Below, one piece after another: positions 40,240 through 52,460 of a stretch of 64,000 bases of DNA. The notes beneath the pieces are model-generated. The model worked only from the letters and a program-made list of their open reading frames with translations, had not been told where the DNA came from and ran no database searches. The position numbers and the translations under genes are program-made. Source of the DNA: Neodontobutis hainanensis. Its lineage: Eukaryota; Chordata; Actinopteri; Gobiiformes; Odontobutidae. Each line of letters opens with the position of its first letter. Within the stretch, counting starts at the first letter, position 1. The stretch is taken from contig JALDNG010000007.1 of NCBI GenBank assembly GCA_024349245.1, positions 5,506,501 to 5,570,500 on the forward strand, given 5' to 3'.

Positions 40240-42469
40240 TCATTCTTGATCGTTCTAGAGCAGTTTCAGTTATGTTGACGCAACAATTAAGAGTTCTCAA
40301 CCTTTAAGAAAAACCTTGTAATAACAGGCTTTGAAAGCAGTGGCATTTTCTCTGAGTGGAAATCAATGGGTTGCAATTAGAGGGTCGATGCACTGTAGCA
40401 GAATGTAACATTACTGATGTATTTACCCTGAAGGTAACTTGTGGAAGGGACATGTTTAAGCATGAGGGCTTTTCTTTTTGCGGACTTACACGGGCCCTTT
40501 GTTCTTCTAATATACCAGTGCCGTTTAATGGCTCAGTGGTCACTGTGCAGGCTGTAGCGGCTCATAAAACCACCATTTGTTCTTAGAAACTGACCCTGCT
40601 ACATTTTTGGCTTAGTTTTTTATATTTTACACCAGATATCAAAATTTTGCACATTACACAGAAAATTATGTAGCAAAGTACACTCTAAGAATCTGACAAT
40701 GACATGACAATATAAAAATATGCTATTAGACATATTTATTTTCAAAGGGCATGAACTTTTACATTGATTTAAATGTATATGGACTGAGGACTCGATCAGT
40801 CTGAGAATGGCACACTTAAATGTTTTGTATATGCAAACCTTCAGTTCTCATTTCTCTACTTGAACCCCCTTTTTTTTCTAGTTTTCATTTTTGAGTACAT
40901 CATAGATCATAGAGTATTAAATTGTTCTCAGTGAAACACAGAGGTGCATTTGCATTAGTTAACCAACTCACTGACTCTGTGTGTGATGTCTGCTGGTGTT
41001 TCACATTCACGTTCCTTCTTTGGGATATGTTCCATTAATGACACATGTTCACCAACTGTGTCACAACAAGTTAGCCTGCTGTGTCTATGTTGTGGGCAGA
41101 TATTATGCCTTATATTAGTCTTGACAACATGCCTCGGTGCTCCTTTTTACCACAAAGGTCAAACATGCAGGGATGGATTCTTGTTAAGACACAAAAATCC
41201 ATCCCACATTAGTTTTCCAACCACATGTTTGTGTTTGTCCTCTCATTCTCCACTGTGTCCTTTCTCTTTTACCATGTGTTTCCACGACTCTTCTTCACAT
41301 TTATCTCCATTAACTCTTGCTTTGTCCCCAGCCATTTTTCTCTGTCCACTCCATCGTTTTCCTTGTCCTCGCCGGCACCTTTCGTATCTAACCTCTCCCA
41401 GTCAGGATTGTCCTTCATGTTTCCAGTGTTTCATTTTCATTACCCCATAAAAAGACCATACTAACTAACAAAACCAGGAAGTAATTAAGACCAGAGTGCA
41501 TCAAGGCTACAACACGACTAAACCCACTTCTGCAGTATGGTATGGGTCAGTTGGTGAAAAGACGGGGAATAAGGTTTTTTTTGGTTGCAACAGTGTGGAT
41601 GACTTTCAAATGGGTTGATTGGACAATATATAACCTTTTACTTTGGCAAAATCCAAATGTTTTCTCAAATAAAGCATATCTTGTTCTTGTCCACATTACA
41701 TTAAAGAGAAACATAACATGAGCACAAAATGTAAAACTGCTTTCTATATTTAAAATTCAAAAACCTGTGAATAGACTGGAAACTAATATAGAAATTAACC
41801 TCAAAAAAGATATTTACTTAAGTTAAAACTCCTCTATGTCAAAAAGTCTTCTATGTCTGAGACTGAGACGAGTGATTTTTAAAACAGACCTTAATCATGT
41901 CCTACAAATCTCCTTTTTTCTTTTCTTTATTGGTCCATTAGGTCTTTTAAAGCCACACATTTTTTAGCCCCTTTCTAAGCTGCTTTTACGCACTGGCTGC
42001 CTAGCTGTGGACCACTGAGCGATAGAATTGAATGTTACTAAGTCCAAATGGATTTATCCCTTTGTCATATTTCTAGTCAGGAGATCCTGGTCCAACAATG
42101 AAATAGGTTTTGTTTGAAAGCACTGTTTGTTTGTCACTTTTCTGTGTGATACCCAGTATCTGTTTCTGTCTGTGATGCTCTTTCTTGAGATTTTTTTTTC
42201 ATTTCTCTTCCAGCAGTATGATGAGCAACTGAAATAGCTCTTCACACTGACCTGGAAGTGCAATGACCCCCTACCACCTCAGACATGCTCTTGCACAATC
42301 TTAAAGAAAATAACTGTCATGGCCGCTGTGGCATTCATCTTTGGTAACAAATGTGAATGATGTCCAACAGTGAACCTGATCAAATTGAGAAGGGAGTTTT
42401 CTGGTTGTCCATCCTTACATAACTAATATTTAAACAATATTTAAGGATGGGGGGTAGTAGTGGGTTTCA

Positions 42470-42660
42470 ACGAATGCTTCATAGCTGGTTCCTGATCTGC
42501 TCCGTCACGCACTCTGCAGCAAATACGTAACATTGTTTTCAATGAGACAATTTACACAGCATCCGCTCAGCTCCGCTCCGGTCCGCACTGATCCACAGCA
42601 GTTCTATTTATGAAGGACGCCGGAGCCAAACCTCAAAAAACTGAACAGATCAGATCGCAC
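42470..42660. repeat. Possible dispersed repeat with GC-rich core
   Basis: A GC-rich block (CTCAGCTCCGCTCCGGTCCG) sits in AT-rich surroundings next to a segment containing CATTGTTTTCAATGAGAC. I recall similar arrangements in fish DNA-transposon derivatives, but no terminal repeats or target duplication are visible. Confidence 0.3.
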
Positions 42661-43067
42661 CAAAGTGGAAACTGTGCTCAACATCCCGATTTTCAAAGTT
42701 ATACAAAAATATACTGACACATTTTCCTCATTTGAATATTATGGTTATATACACAATAAAGCATTAAATGCAGTAATATCTGAAAAACAAAGCTTTTTGT
42801 GCCCAATGTAACGAGGCTAAACAAGTGATGTTTATTTCAACAACAAAGCAATTTCAAACTTAACCTGTTTCCTGGTCTTTCCTCTTCTGAAAAAACACTT
42901 CTAAGCTGCTTGCGGAGTCGCATGCAGTATCATTTGAGGGTCACTTGTTGCATTTAAAAAGCTTTAGCAGTGTTTTCTAACTATTTAGCAACCTTTTTAA
43001 ACTTGCCAAAAACAGTGATAATTTCCGGCTATAAAAAGAGACTGAACTTACTGTGCTTCTTTGCATA

Positions 43068-43069
<2 letters not shown>

Positions 43070-43120
<51 letters not shown>
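43070..43120 (+). repeat. (TTA)n microsatellite
   Basis: About 17 uninterrupted TTA/ATT triplets. They create a Tyr run in a spurious reading frame. Confidence 0.97.
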
Positions 43121-46100
43121 CATTTATTGGTTTTAATGTTTGGGATATTGTGAATGGCTTTATTTATTTTACAGTAATCTCTTTGACAGGCTGGCTTTTG
43201 TCATAAACAACCTAAATGACCTGACTTTTATCTATATTATACTAACTGTCAGGAAACACGGTCTACAACAAAGAACACATTTTGGTGTGCTTCTCTTGTG
43301 TTTGTAGATGATGAGACCTTGGCAGGCGCATCACTGAGTTAAGTGATGGGGGGCAGGTGATTTATATAAAATGATTAGTTGTGACATTGTCTCTCTGACC
43401 CCCCTGTGGGAACAGTGTAATGACAAAGACATAAGGAATCAGTGAGGACACAGAGGGTCAGGCAAGGAAAAGCGAGAGCCTAATACAGAGAGGATTGGGC
43501 AAAGAAATGGAGAAAAAGAGGCAGACAGATAGATCAGAAGAGGGCCATATTGGGTTGTAAGAGGGGTTCAGGAAGGACGTCATGGTCAGGCTGTGTCGGG
43601 GGAATTGTGAATCCAAAAATGACAGAGACATCAATCAACAAGTGGTGTGCACATGTGTGTGTGGGAGGGATTATTCCACAAGGGTTGGACATTGTTCTCT
43701 GGCCATTTTATCAACAAGGACAAAGTCACAAGTGAATGCTTCACAATTAAAGTTTGAGATGGCAACTTTTCATGTGAGCTTAAAGCCATTCAACACTTTG
43801 ATATGTTTTATATCTAGAGGAAACTCCAAATATTGTTTCTTTTGGACTCTTAACTGATCAAAAGCCACAGAAACATTCCTGTTTTCAATAAATCAGGCTG
43901 ATGTATAATGTTTATACAAGTCATAAACATTTTTATTAGTGAAACATTAATTTGATATTACAATTGGACAAAAATGTCTTTGAAATGACAAAAATTATTT
44001 CATTCTTCTTTCCACTGTTAATTAACTTTTGCATGCTAAAAAAGAGATTAACATAAATAAGAAGGTAAACCGGTTGCCTATGACAATATTTATACCTTGC
44101 ACTGTGTATGTCAGCATGTTCCAACTTGTGCAACCCGATTTATACTTAGAGTCAGACATTTCCTTCCATGTTTTTTTTATTTTTTAAACTCTTGATATGC
44201 TGGATGTCTCAAAAATTGCTTCAACAAATGGATCCATTATAAGCTTTTAAACGCAGCCTGCTTCTTGCCAGACTATTGCACCCAGTTTCATAATGTTGGA
44301 AGGTATTGAGTTCATCCTCACCCCTTGTATCACTAATTGGCCCCTGCTGACCATTTATAAAATGCTTTAATGCCCCAAAGTTAGACCAGGATTTCATACA
44401 TTTTTGGAAGACAGGTTCAACAATAAATACTGTGACGGACGATTCTGAATTAGAAATTCTGTATGTTGTTAAACTATGTCTACATAAAAGCCAAGGGGAA
44501 GTATTATTAAAGTAAGGTACCAATTACTCAAAATGGTTGGTATAAAAATGCATTCTTCCTAATTTTGGTGGCTTCTGAGACACAGCTGTAGCAATATTTT
44601 GAGGATAAAGAATAGCACGACAGAGGAGAAGCTAATCCTGATCAGAGAAGGAAGCAGACATAACCATACTTGGAAGGACCACAAAAATGAAGTCGGAACT
44701 TGTGATGAATTTTGTGCTCAAAAATAGAAACTTCATCCCTCTCTCCTCCTCTTCCACCTCCTTCTTCCACATTTCTATCTATACATCTCCCAGTGTCTGT
44801 CTGACCCCCCCCCCCCATCTCACTGCAGTCTCTCTCTCAGATAGCGTGCCATCTGTGTGATCAATGGACTTCATTCTTTACAGGAAATTCTCCCATGATG
44901 GATTTTTCTTGCTGTGTGTGCTTTTGTGAAAATGTGACTGCAATTTTCTTCTGTGTAGAGACTGTTTTATTTTTTTAATGATGTGACAGTAAAGTGATGT
45001 TTTAGTGTTTTTAATTGGCATTTTTATCTCCCATTTTTGTACATGTTAACAAATTGCAGATGCAGGAAACACAACTAGAAAAGTATTGATTTGAAACTGC
45101 ACTACCTGTTTTTTTATTAATTTATTTTTTCTACTCTATCTCAGACTCCGCTCACCCTCAAAAGCATCTTAGGGACCTCTACCTATTTATAGAACTGGAC
45201 CAAATTCTCCTCCACAAAATACTAATACATTATTAGATGGCAACATCAAACTTTATTTTATTTTTATTTTAAATAATATACTTATTATATACATGTGTGT
45301 CATGTATTTACAAGTAGTAATTCTATGGTATTTAAAATAATTTAGTTTTTCTAAAATAGTACTGTTATACTGTACACTGACACTGACAACAAACTTTTAC
45401 AGTTTAACAACTAGCCAAGAGTCTTCACAGTTATGGAAGTTATTCATACTGCGAGGCATGTTGGGATTATGATCCAGCACATCTTGTTCCTAAGAAAAAC
45501 TTTGAAATTCTGGACAGTGCAATGCAAGCCCAATGTTGTTGAGGCTCCAAGAACGGTGCAGAATGAGACCCAAAGCAGGTCCAGCTTTGGATGTGACGAG
45601 GTGAAATAGCGGTGATGCCATTATCTTGTCCGGTATCTCTCTTGACTCGTACCCATCTGGCTTTGCCTCTCGTCGCCTCTCTTCCTGTCCTACACGCTCC
45701 ACTGTGTTTGGATTATTGGCTGTGTGTTTGTACTTGGATAAAGAGCGGAATGGGCATTTTGGGGGAAAGAAGGATCACAGATGGGGCTTGTCAAATCTCT
45801 GTACATCTGGCTTAAAGCCTGTCCAATTTTCCACACACACAATCACACTTTCCTTTACTGACAATTTTGCTTTTAAATTATCATATGCACTCCAATATTT
45901 TTACATTCATGCTCTTTACCATCATCATCGTGAATTACGCACTTACAAAACCTCACACACAGACGCTTTGTGCAGCAGGACACAGCGGGTATGGACTCCT
46001 GTTGTTGGTGCTGGATGCCAAGATAATGATGCCAGGGAATCTAGACCGTGCCAGCTCTAATGGCAGCCAATGGCATACCAGTGTGTGCACGCCAGATTTC

Positions 46101-46875
46101 AGAGGCCCAACCCTGGTACAGCTACAAGAAAATAGGCCATAATTTGAGTCAAAATACATTTTTGTGCGCAGTATAAGTTCTTCTGTGGATTTCCTAAACT
46201 GAGTACTTAAGATGATGCATGATACATTTATATTTATATTTATATATTTACAAAGGAATATGCTCAGTAAAAATATATATACCCCCTATGTGTGACAACA
46301 TTGTTAGTCATATTAGTTCATGGATGTTTTTACTTTAAAACATATTTATAAATATTTGTATAGGTCTTAAGAATTTTTTTTGCACAATGCTCTCATTTGT
46401 GCATATAGAGAAGACTGTGAAAATTAGCAATTAGTGTCGTTAAGCAAAGACATGAGACAGCTTTGCATGTGTGTGTGAACTGTATGTCAGCTGTTCAAGG
46501 TCCCTGTCTGGTTTTGGGACATATGCTTCATAAGACTCCTGTGGACACACACGGAGACCATTGCACCTCAAGGACACCCACAATGATGCACTTCCTGAAC
46601 TTCACTGTAGCTAAAGTGCTGACGTTTCAGACCACATAACCTATCTGTCAGTCACCTGATTATAAACTGCGGCAAAAATTGATGTTGGCAACATTTCAAT
46701 ATGCATGATGTGCAATGACCCTGCTTTGGTTTTCACATTGGCATTACTCTCTCGGGAGGGATGGTATTTAAACAACATCAATTATGCCTGAGCCTGTGTC
46801 CACACTTATCTAAATGATCCTAAAATCTCAGCTTCTGCTATATTTTTAGAACCATATTTGTAGTGTGGTTCTTCC
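43121..46875. other. Non-coding, no gene recognised
   Basis: AT-rich sequence. The frame at 45626-46060 has no recognisable domain. Nothing else stands out beyond homopolymer runs. Confidence 0.55.
44805..44816 (+). repeat. Poly-C run
   Basis: About a dozen consecutive C residues at the end of a pyrimidine-rich stretch. Confidence 0.85.
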
Positions 46876-47012
46876 ATTGAGAGTGAATGGTTGTCTGTCA
46901 GTGTCATGTCAGGTTCAGCCTTGCAATTAACTGCCGGTTTTCCAGGGTGCACCCCTTATCATGCCCATAGGCTGTCCCTGTGAACAGGCTATGCAGTAGA
47001 AAATGAATAAAT
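46876..47012 (+). repeat. Old dispersed teleost repeat fragment
   Basis: The series GAATGGTTGTCTGTC, TTTTCCAGGGTGCACCCC and a tail like GTAGAAAATGAATAAATG follows the order of a very common fish repeat whose intact copies contain CCAGGGTGTACCCCGCC. The match is by recall and the copy is diverged. Confidence 0.5.
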
Positions 47013-49116
47013 GTACCAGTATTTTGGCTGTCATAGTGTGGGGTGCACAAAAGCAGTTCTCAATTACAACTATCCAGTTTAAATCCGGGTTATAATTATT
47101 CTCTGAGTCTTTTTTAAAACACAGCATCATTGAAAAAAAGTAATAAATATCTATGTATAAAGCCAAAACTTTATGTAAACAGTCTGCCATGTCTGCATTG
47201 ATGTAAAAGAGATCTCCTAAAGTTTGAGACTGGGCCTTTAAACAAGTTCACAAAGTGTAGGCAGTCACTCTGTGAAACGTAAAAATGCCAGTATTTTCAA
47301 TCCACTCTGTATAATGTTCTCTTTTCTATACTCTCCCATAGTCACCCTCCTTGTCTTATTTTTGTGTGTCAGTCTCTCCATTGCTACTCTTTTCTTTTTC
47401 TATTGTCTCCCACTGCTTGCTCCCTCATCTCCTTTTCTGTCTGCTTCTCTCTCCCTCTGTGCGCCTCTTGCTCTCAACTTATTCCTCCGTGCCAATGCAC
47501 CATAACCAAACCAGCCTGCTTATTCATGTTGCACTGAGGTATCACTTTATTTCTCTGCTATTATTTTTTTGTGAAGTTGCCTCAGTATGCCTTGCCCCAG
47601 ACAGCGCAATGCTGTCCCACCCTCATTATATTTTCACACTCGGCTACCTCAGGACACAGGATGCATGCAGAAGCACATTCAGTGCAGTCCCTCTTTGGTA
47701 TATGTGTTCTTTGTTTGTGCACCCATGGGTTCCATAGAGTGTTATAATGAAATCTGTCTAAAGCCATCATCTTAAAGCCTAGTTTTTTTATTTATCCTAA
47801 CAACACTGCCCGTTTAAGTGTTTATGCCGTTTTTATTCCTTTTCCATTGATAAATACGGCGCGGATATGACCAGAGGCAGCGTCTTATAGCAAGTGAATA
47901 CATCCAAGTATCTTAAAAGTGTTTTGTGGCTATTTGTAGCTTTTATGGTTCTCAAACGACTAGAGGGACTGAAAAAAAGTTTCAATTTTTTTTTTTTTAT
48001 AAAAATAGTTGGATGCCTGCCTCAAGTATTAAATCTGTAATTTTCTTTAAGGTCATGTGTCATACTTTAACAGTAGACCCAGATATAGTTAGAAAGGTAT
48101 ATAATATAATTGTTATTCAGTGTTGTTTTAGAAAAGACCAATTTCATTCATATGTTCTTCTCCGTTAAAATGCCTTAAACCCCAAACTGTTACAGCATTG
48201 GTATTCAAAGTGTTTTCCAGGGATGTATTTAGCTAAAGACATTCTTATATTCTTATAGTTTACAAGTTATGCACGCCTTGCACAATATAATGCTGACAAG
48301 AAAGCAGCAGATGAATAACAAATACTGACTGTGAGAGGTGCTAGATCTTGTAACCTCCTGTGCGCTTATAAAATGAGATGCTGTACCAAAACCCTGATAA
48401 TCCCAGACTATACAAACTTCTGATATTTCTATAATGTTAAGATAATCCCATACAAAACTGACTGTAAATGTATGAGAATAAACTGCCAGAAGAGCAATAA
48501 GTCATTTCTATAAATATACATACAATGTTTGTCGATAATGCTTTTTGAATGGGGGATTTAAAAAGTGTGATGCATTAAGGCAGAGCACTGTGGGTTGCTG
48601 AGGCTATCACATTCAGAATCACTGACTTCTGAGAGCTAATGTGTTTATGCTTATTTGCTGTTGTAGGGGAACCTGTTGAAACGCTGTGTACTGTGGTGTA
48701 TGTCTGTGTCAGCGGGTTGCAATGCATGTGTGAATTTATGGGAAAAAGCTGATACTGGTGTGCATGCATTAATATTACAATGTCTAGTATGTTATTTCAT
48801 TTCACAGGTCAATGGGTCTTTGAAAAGGCTGTTTTATGACTCAGGTTTTTTTGATAAGAAAAGCTGGTACAGTTTATTCCAAATGTGTAAGCTGGATTTT
48901 AACAACTATACAGTGATTAAAGAAGCAGGCTAAGTGAGTCTTTTTAACCAACTTCTTGTTGAGACAGAGACAGCTTAAGTTCCAACTCTTCTTATTTGCC
49001 TAATTTGACATTGTTTCAAACATCATGGATGTTTGAAACATCAGGATTGCAGAAAAAAACTGGTACAAAGCTATCAATTACTTCTTCTTTAATGTGTTTC
49101 TCTTTTCTCTTTCCAG
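47013..49116 (+). other. Sequence upstream of TMEM132 exon A (probable intron)
   Basis: Non-coding sequence ending in the strong pyrimidine tract and AG acceptor of exon A. A pyrimidine-rich block at 47300-47480 gives spurious hydrophobic frames. The missing signal-peptide exon was not found here or elsewhere in the window. Confidence 0.6.
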
Positions 49117-49535
49117 TGTCTGAGAGTCAGGCAGCAGCAGCAGGAGGTGGACCTGGACCAGGACTGGACTCCCCACAGGCTCGCTTCTCTTCATCCCTTC
49201 CCACCTACCTCCCTGTCCAATGCCAACTGAGTGGGTCCAACTCCGCCTTCTTCTTGCGAGAATCCAATCAGGAGGTTATGAGAAATGGCAGCTTATCGTC
49301 CCGAACCGAGCCCTTCTTCCTGCACCAGCTGGAAGCAGGTGTGAGCGCCCCGCATTCCCTGCCGAGTGTCAATTGCAGCTACGGCAACCTAAGCGCTGAG
49401 CAGCCAATCCCAGTGGAGCTGCTTCAGGGGCCGCAGCCTCATGTTAGCCTGACAACCAACCAGGTGACACTCAACTGGAAGGTCAAAGGTCACATTGTAA
49501 TGCCAAAAGTGGGTTCTACACGGCCATGGATACAG
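49117..49535 (+). CDS. tmem132: TMEM132-family exon A (N-terminal extracellular region)
   Basis: This is an internal coding exon of a TMEM132-family gene, which encodes a single-pass type I membrane protein with a large extracellular part. The acceptor is a strong pyrimidine tract ending in TTTCCAG at 49116. The donor is CAG|GTATTA after 49535. The exon enters with two bases of a split codon (phase 1) and leaves in phase 0. It encodes about 139 residues: a low-complexity Ala/Gly/Pro start, then PTYLPV, FFLRESNQEVMRN, SRTEPFF, NCSYGNLS and LNWKVKGHI, which match by recall the first conserved block after the signal peptide in TMEM132 proteins. Possible N-glycosylation sites are NGS, NCS and NLS. 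The FFL-x-E-x-NQ-x-x-MRN pattern favours the B/C/D subgroup over A or E, but the paralogue is unresolved. The open frame continues upstream to 48996 and downstream to 49604, but both extensions lie outside the splice sites and look intronic. Confidence 0.9.
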
Positions 49536-49743
49536 GTATTACAAGTTTACTCTCAGACACTTGGTTTTCATTGTCATCTACAAAGATTAACATTTATAAT
49601 GTAATTTTACTGAGTAGCCTACTCACAATATAATAATTACAGTATTACTACAACATCATTTTAGACTATGTTTTTATACAATAAATATGGCGTTACAGCT
49701 GATTTCAGAATCATTTCTGACAGGTTTTGCTTTCTTCATGTAG
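49536..49743 (+). other. Short phase-0 intron between the TMEM132 exons
   Basis: A 208-bp AT-rich intron with a GTATTA donor and a pyrimidine-rich stretch before the TAG acceptor. Its small size contrasts with the very long flanking introns. I see no repeat or regulatory motif in it. Confidence 0.85.
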
Positions 49744-50309
49744 GTTTTGTTCTACCTGGTAGGCCGGCACTGGGATGAGCCTGACCCTCTTCCCCTAAAC
49801 CTCCTCCCATGTGTCCGGGCTGTGGCCATCCGCGACACCAGTGAGGCAGCACCCTCAGCAGGCTGTCGGCTTGTGGGACCATCTGGCATCTGTGTAGTCC
49901 GTCTGGAGATCCCCCCAGCTTGGTTTACACCCCCACAAGTGAGAAAAAGACCTCCTGAAGTGATTCTACCCTCTTTGGACGTGTATTACTCTATCATACC
50001 AGGGGATGGCGTAGGCCCAGATTGTCCGTCTATTGTTAACGAGCCATGGAGGAGTGTGAACACGGGACCTCTTGGAGGACTGGGCTTGGGGGGACAGTGG
50101 AGCTCTGTTGGAGAAGGGGGGCTTCAGGACATGCAGAAAGCTGGTTCTGTTGCAATGACTGTGGGAGCTGTTTCAGCCAAAGGAGACAAACTGAGGCTTG
50201 ATGAGAATGTAGGAGTTCTGGTGCCTCCCAGTCCTGTAAGGCTTGGCAAAACCGTGTCATTTGGCATCTACATGAAGACGGATTCAACCGTTGAACAGTT
50301 TACTCTCAG
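49744..50309 (+). CDS. tmem132: TMEM132-family exon B (N-terminal extracellular region, continued)
   Basis: This is the next coding exon of the same gene. It starts after a TAG acceptor at 49741-49743 in phase 0 and ends at CTCAG|GTGAGA after 50309, leaving a split Arg codon (phase 2). It encodes about 188 residues. The start VLFYLVGRHWDE continues the exon A protein in register and matches the conserved VLF-x-x-x-GR-x-W signature of the family. It is followed by LPCVRAVAIRDTSE, a GCRLVG...GICVVRLE cysteine pair, PAWFTPP and DVYYSIIPGD. A Gly-rich, poorly conserved linker sits around 50070-50140. The exon ends in STVEQFTLR, where family members continue into a KVKKGV-type strand that must lie in the next exon. 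I could not find that exon before the window ends. There is no stop codon or frameshift, so the exon looks functional. Confidence 0.92.
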
Positions 50310-50463
50310 GTGAGAAGACAAACATTTTAATACCTGCATTTCACTTTTTATTTTGTTTTCTTTCTGTCCGGTTTTACTTTTACCTCTGATTTTCTTTCAT
50401 CTTTGCTTGTTTTGCCTCTGCTCCGTCTCATCTCGGAACACTGCTGCCTCCTGAGGTTGATGG

Positions 50464-50535
50464 CTGTCACCTTTGTGTACTCAGCCTCTTTCAGGAGCCA
50501 GTAATGCAAATAACAACCTCATGAATATTCATGAC
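50464..50535 (+). promoter_or_regulatory. Copy 1 of an inverted conserved block with octamer and POU-like palindrome
   Basis: A 72-bp block starting 155 bp after the exon B donor. It is the reverse complement of 56355-56426 at 69 of 72 positions with no gap; the differences are at 50484, 50502 and 50516. It contains the octamer ATGCAAAT at 50504-50511 and the perfect 16-bp palindrome TCATGAATATTCATGA at 50519-50534. The octamer is the classic POU-domain site, and the palindrome resembles the dimeric MORE site of POU factors (ATGCATATGCAT type). Weaker similarity to the partner extends about 20 bp on each side, and a purine-rich strand follows in both copies when aligned. I infer an enhancer-like module. 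A dispersed repeat of unknown family is the alternative. Confidence 0.6.
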
Positions 50536-51487
50536 TGATTCAAGAAGAGGAGATACTACAGAGAATGAGAAGTAGGAAAGAGTGACTGAAAGGAGAAAGG
50601 CAAATGAAAGAAGCCATAAAACTGTAGTCGATCCGGGATTCCCAAACACAAGTACCAAAATGATTCTCATTCACATGCAATTCAAGAGGTCACCTATGCT
50701 TTCCAACAAAAGCAGCAATATGATTTCACATTTCTTTTTGCTTCACTGGCTGAAAATAAGTTTGCAACCCCTCATCTAGAGTAAGCATGCATATCTGCAT
50801 CCTATCTCCCCCTCATCATTTCACTGACTTCAGGGATTTAAGGCTGACAAATGACAGATGTGCAAATTTATCATTCCATCCTAACATCCCAGCACACACC
50901 ACTGGCAAATACAGCCTTACAAAAAAGTGTCTGTTCACATGGAAACTGATCTGAATTTGTACTCATTGCTAAAATTACCTTACTAATGCACTTTTTTGAC
51001 CTTTCTCTAGCTCATCAAGGGTAATTGCTGAATGATTAGTTACTCATTCTACATCACACACTGACTGCGTGTGGACTGCTCAGAGAACAAATTATAGCAC
51101 TCAAATTACAAAATAATGTTTGTCAGTAGGATGCCTAAACATACAATTTTAGGAGTTTAGTTTAGTTTTGCTCTAAGATGAATTCAAATGTTAATGGAAA
51201 ATAAATACTGAACAAAAGTTTTAATGCACAAATAAACACTTTGCCCCGTTTGTCATGAGCTGAACTCAAAGATCTAAGACTTTTTCTTTGTACACAAAAT
51301 GCTTATTTCTCTCAAATATTGTTCACAAATCTGTTCAAATCTGTGTTAGTGAGCACTTCTCCTTTGCCGAAAAAACCTCAAAGGTGTGACATACCAAGAT
51401 GCTCATTAGAGAGCATGATAATGCAGGTGTGCCTTAGGCTGGCCACAATAAAAGGTCACTCTAAAATGTGCATTTTTGTCACACAGC

Positions 51488-51810
51488 CAGGGCTTGACAT
51501 TAACACCTGCCAACCTGCAAAATACGGGTGGATTTCAGCTGTGGTGGGAAACACTTCCACTATCACTTTTAGCCGGTGGGATTTTACCTATAAGCTAAGC
51601 GTTATTATTGTGGGGTTTCCGCTCTGTTTAGTGAGAGCAGCCCCGCCCACGAGCACCGCACAACTTTTTGCATCTTTACTTTTATTACAATACATTTAAA
51701 CAGTTTGTCCTGTTGAGTTAAAAAGCGCAGCTTGAAATGCACACTCACAAAAAGCTGCTCGGTTATGCCAGTGCGTAGTGCACTTGGAGAGGTCACAGTG
51801 CACTGGAGGT
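51488..51810. mobile_element. Probable truncated hAT-like fragment, left end only
   Basis: The sequence starts CAGGGCTTGACATTAACACC, a form I recall as a terminal sequence of dispersed hAT-like repeats in teleosts. The following CGGGTGGATTTCAGC and AGCCCCGCCCACGAGC segments fit that recall. I find no matching inverted end or 8-bp duplication downstream, so the right boundary is a guess. Confidence 0.4.
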
Positions 51811-52170
51811 AGAGGAGGAAGTAATGATGGTTATTCAGTTTTATTACTGTTTTCAAATGTCCTTCCCTCTTCTGCTGTGCCTTCAAGAAACTACTGTCTA
51901 TTAGTGAAACTGAATCAGCAGACTGTTGGTGTAAACATGCTCCTGTTGCTCTTATACTAACATTAAAGGTACAGAGGCTATATTATTACAAATATAATAA
52001 CTATATTATCATTTAAAACCTATTGTAAATCATCATCTCAGCACATTTCACTTCTGTCAGGTTTGCTCTCTCCTCTGGAACACAGTGACAATAGAAGAAT
52101 CACAAGAAATTAAAAAAGACCTACACACAAAAAAAGTTTTGCATGTTGAATGCCACCAGATACTCTAAAT

Positions 52171-52460
52171 CAGGGGTGCTCACACTTTTTCAGCAGGCGA
52201 GCTACTTATAAAGTGGCCAAGTCAAAATAATCTACCGACTCCAAAAATGAAAAAACATATATTTATTTACAAATATATTGAGGATTCTTTATATGTACAA
52301 TGTATGTTGATGTACCTTATATAACCGTATGAGCCAATATTGCACAACACAACATAATTAACTATAAAAATTCCTCCCATTCCGTATGAAAGCGATACGT
52401 TTTTGTCTTCTTACTTGGTTTAGCTCCGCCACTCATCTTTATCCTATCATCAACATTCAA
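52171..52460. mobile_element. Probable truncated hAT-like fragment, left end only
   Basis: The sequence starts CAGGGGTGCTCACACTTTTT, followed by GAGCTACTTATAAAGTGGCC, a left end I recall from non-autonomous hAT repeats in fish. The interior is AT-rich with no coding frame. No complementary right end is visible within the next 800 bp, so the copy is truncated or the end has decayed. Confidence 0.5.

Larger units (their letters stand above)
38749..43069. other. Non-coding, no gene recognised
   Basis: The long frame at 40983-41450 runs through a pyrimidine-rich stretch and has no domain. A short AGT run is near 39957. The possible repeat at 42470 is listed separately. Confidence 0.55.

Noticed and set aside
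40983..41450. 155-residue open frame
   Set aside because: It runs through a pyrimidine-rich stretch giving a Ser/Pro/Leu/Phe-biased translation without any recognisable motif.
48996..49116. Upstream extension of the exon A reading frame from an ATG at 48996
   Set aside because: The frame crosses a strong pyrimidine tract and AG acceptor at 49116, and the extra residues do not resemble a TMEM132 signal peptide. It is most likely intron read-through.
49536..49604. Downstream extension of the exon A frame
   Set aside because: It lies after a good GT donor, and the protein continues in register at 49744 with the family's VLF motif.
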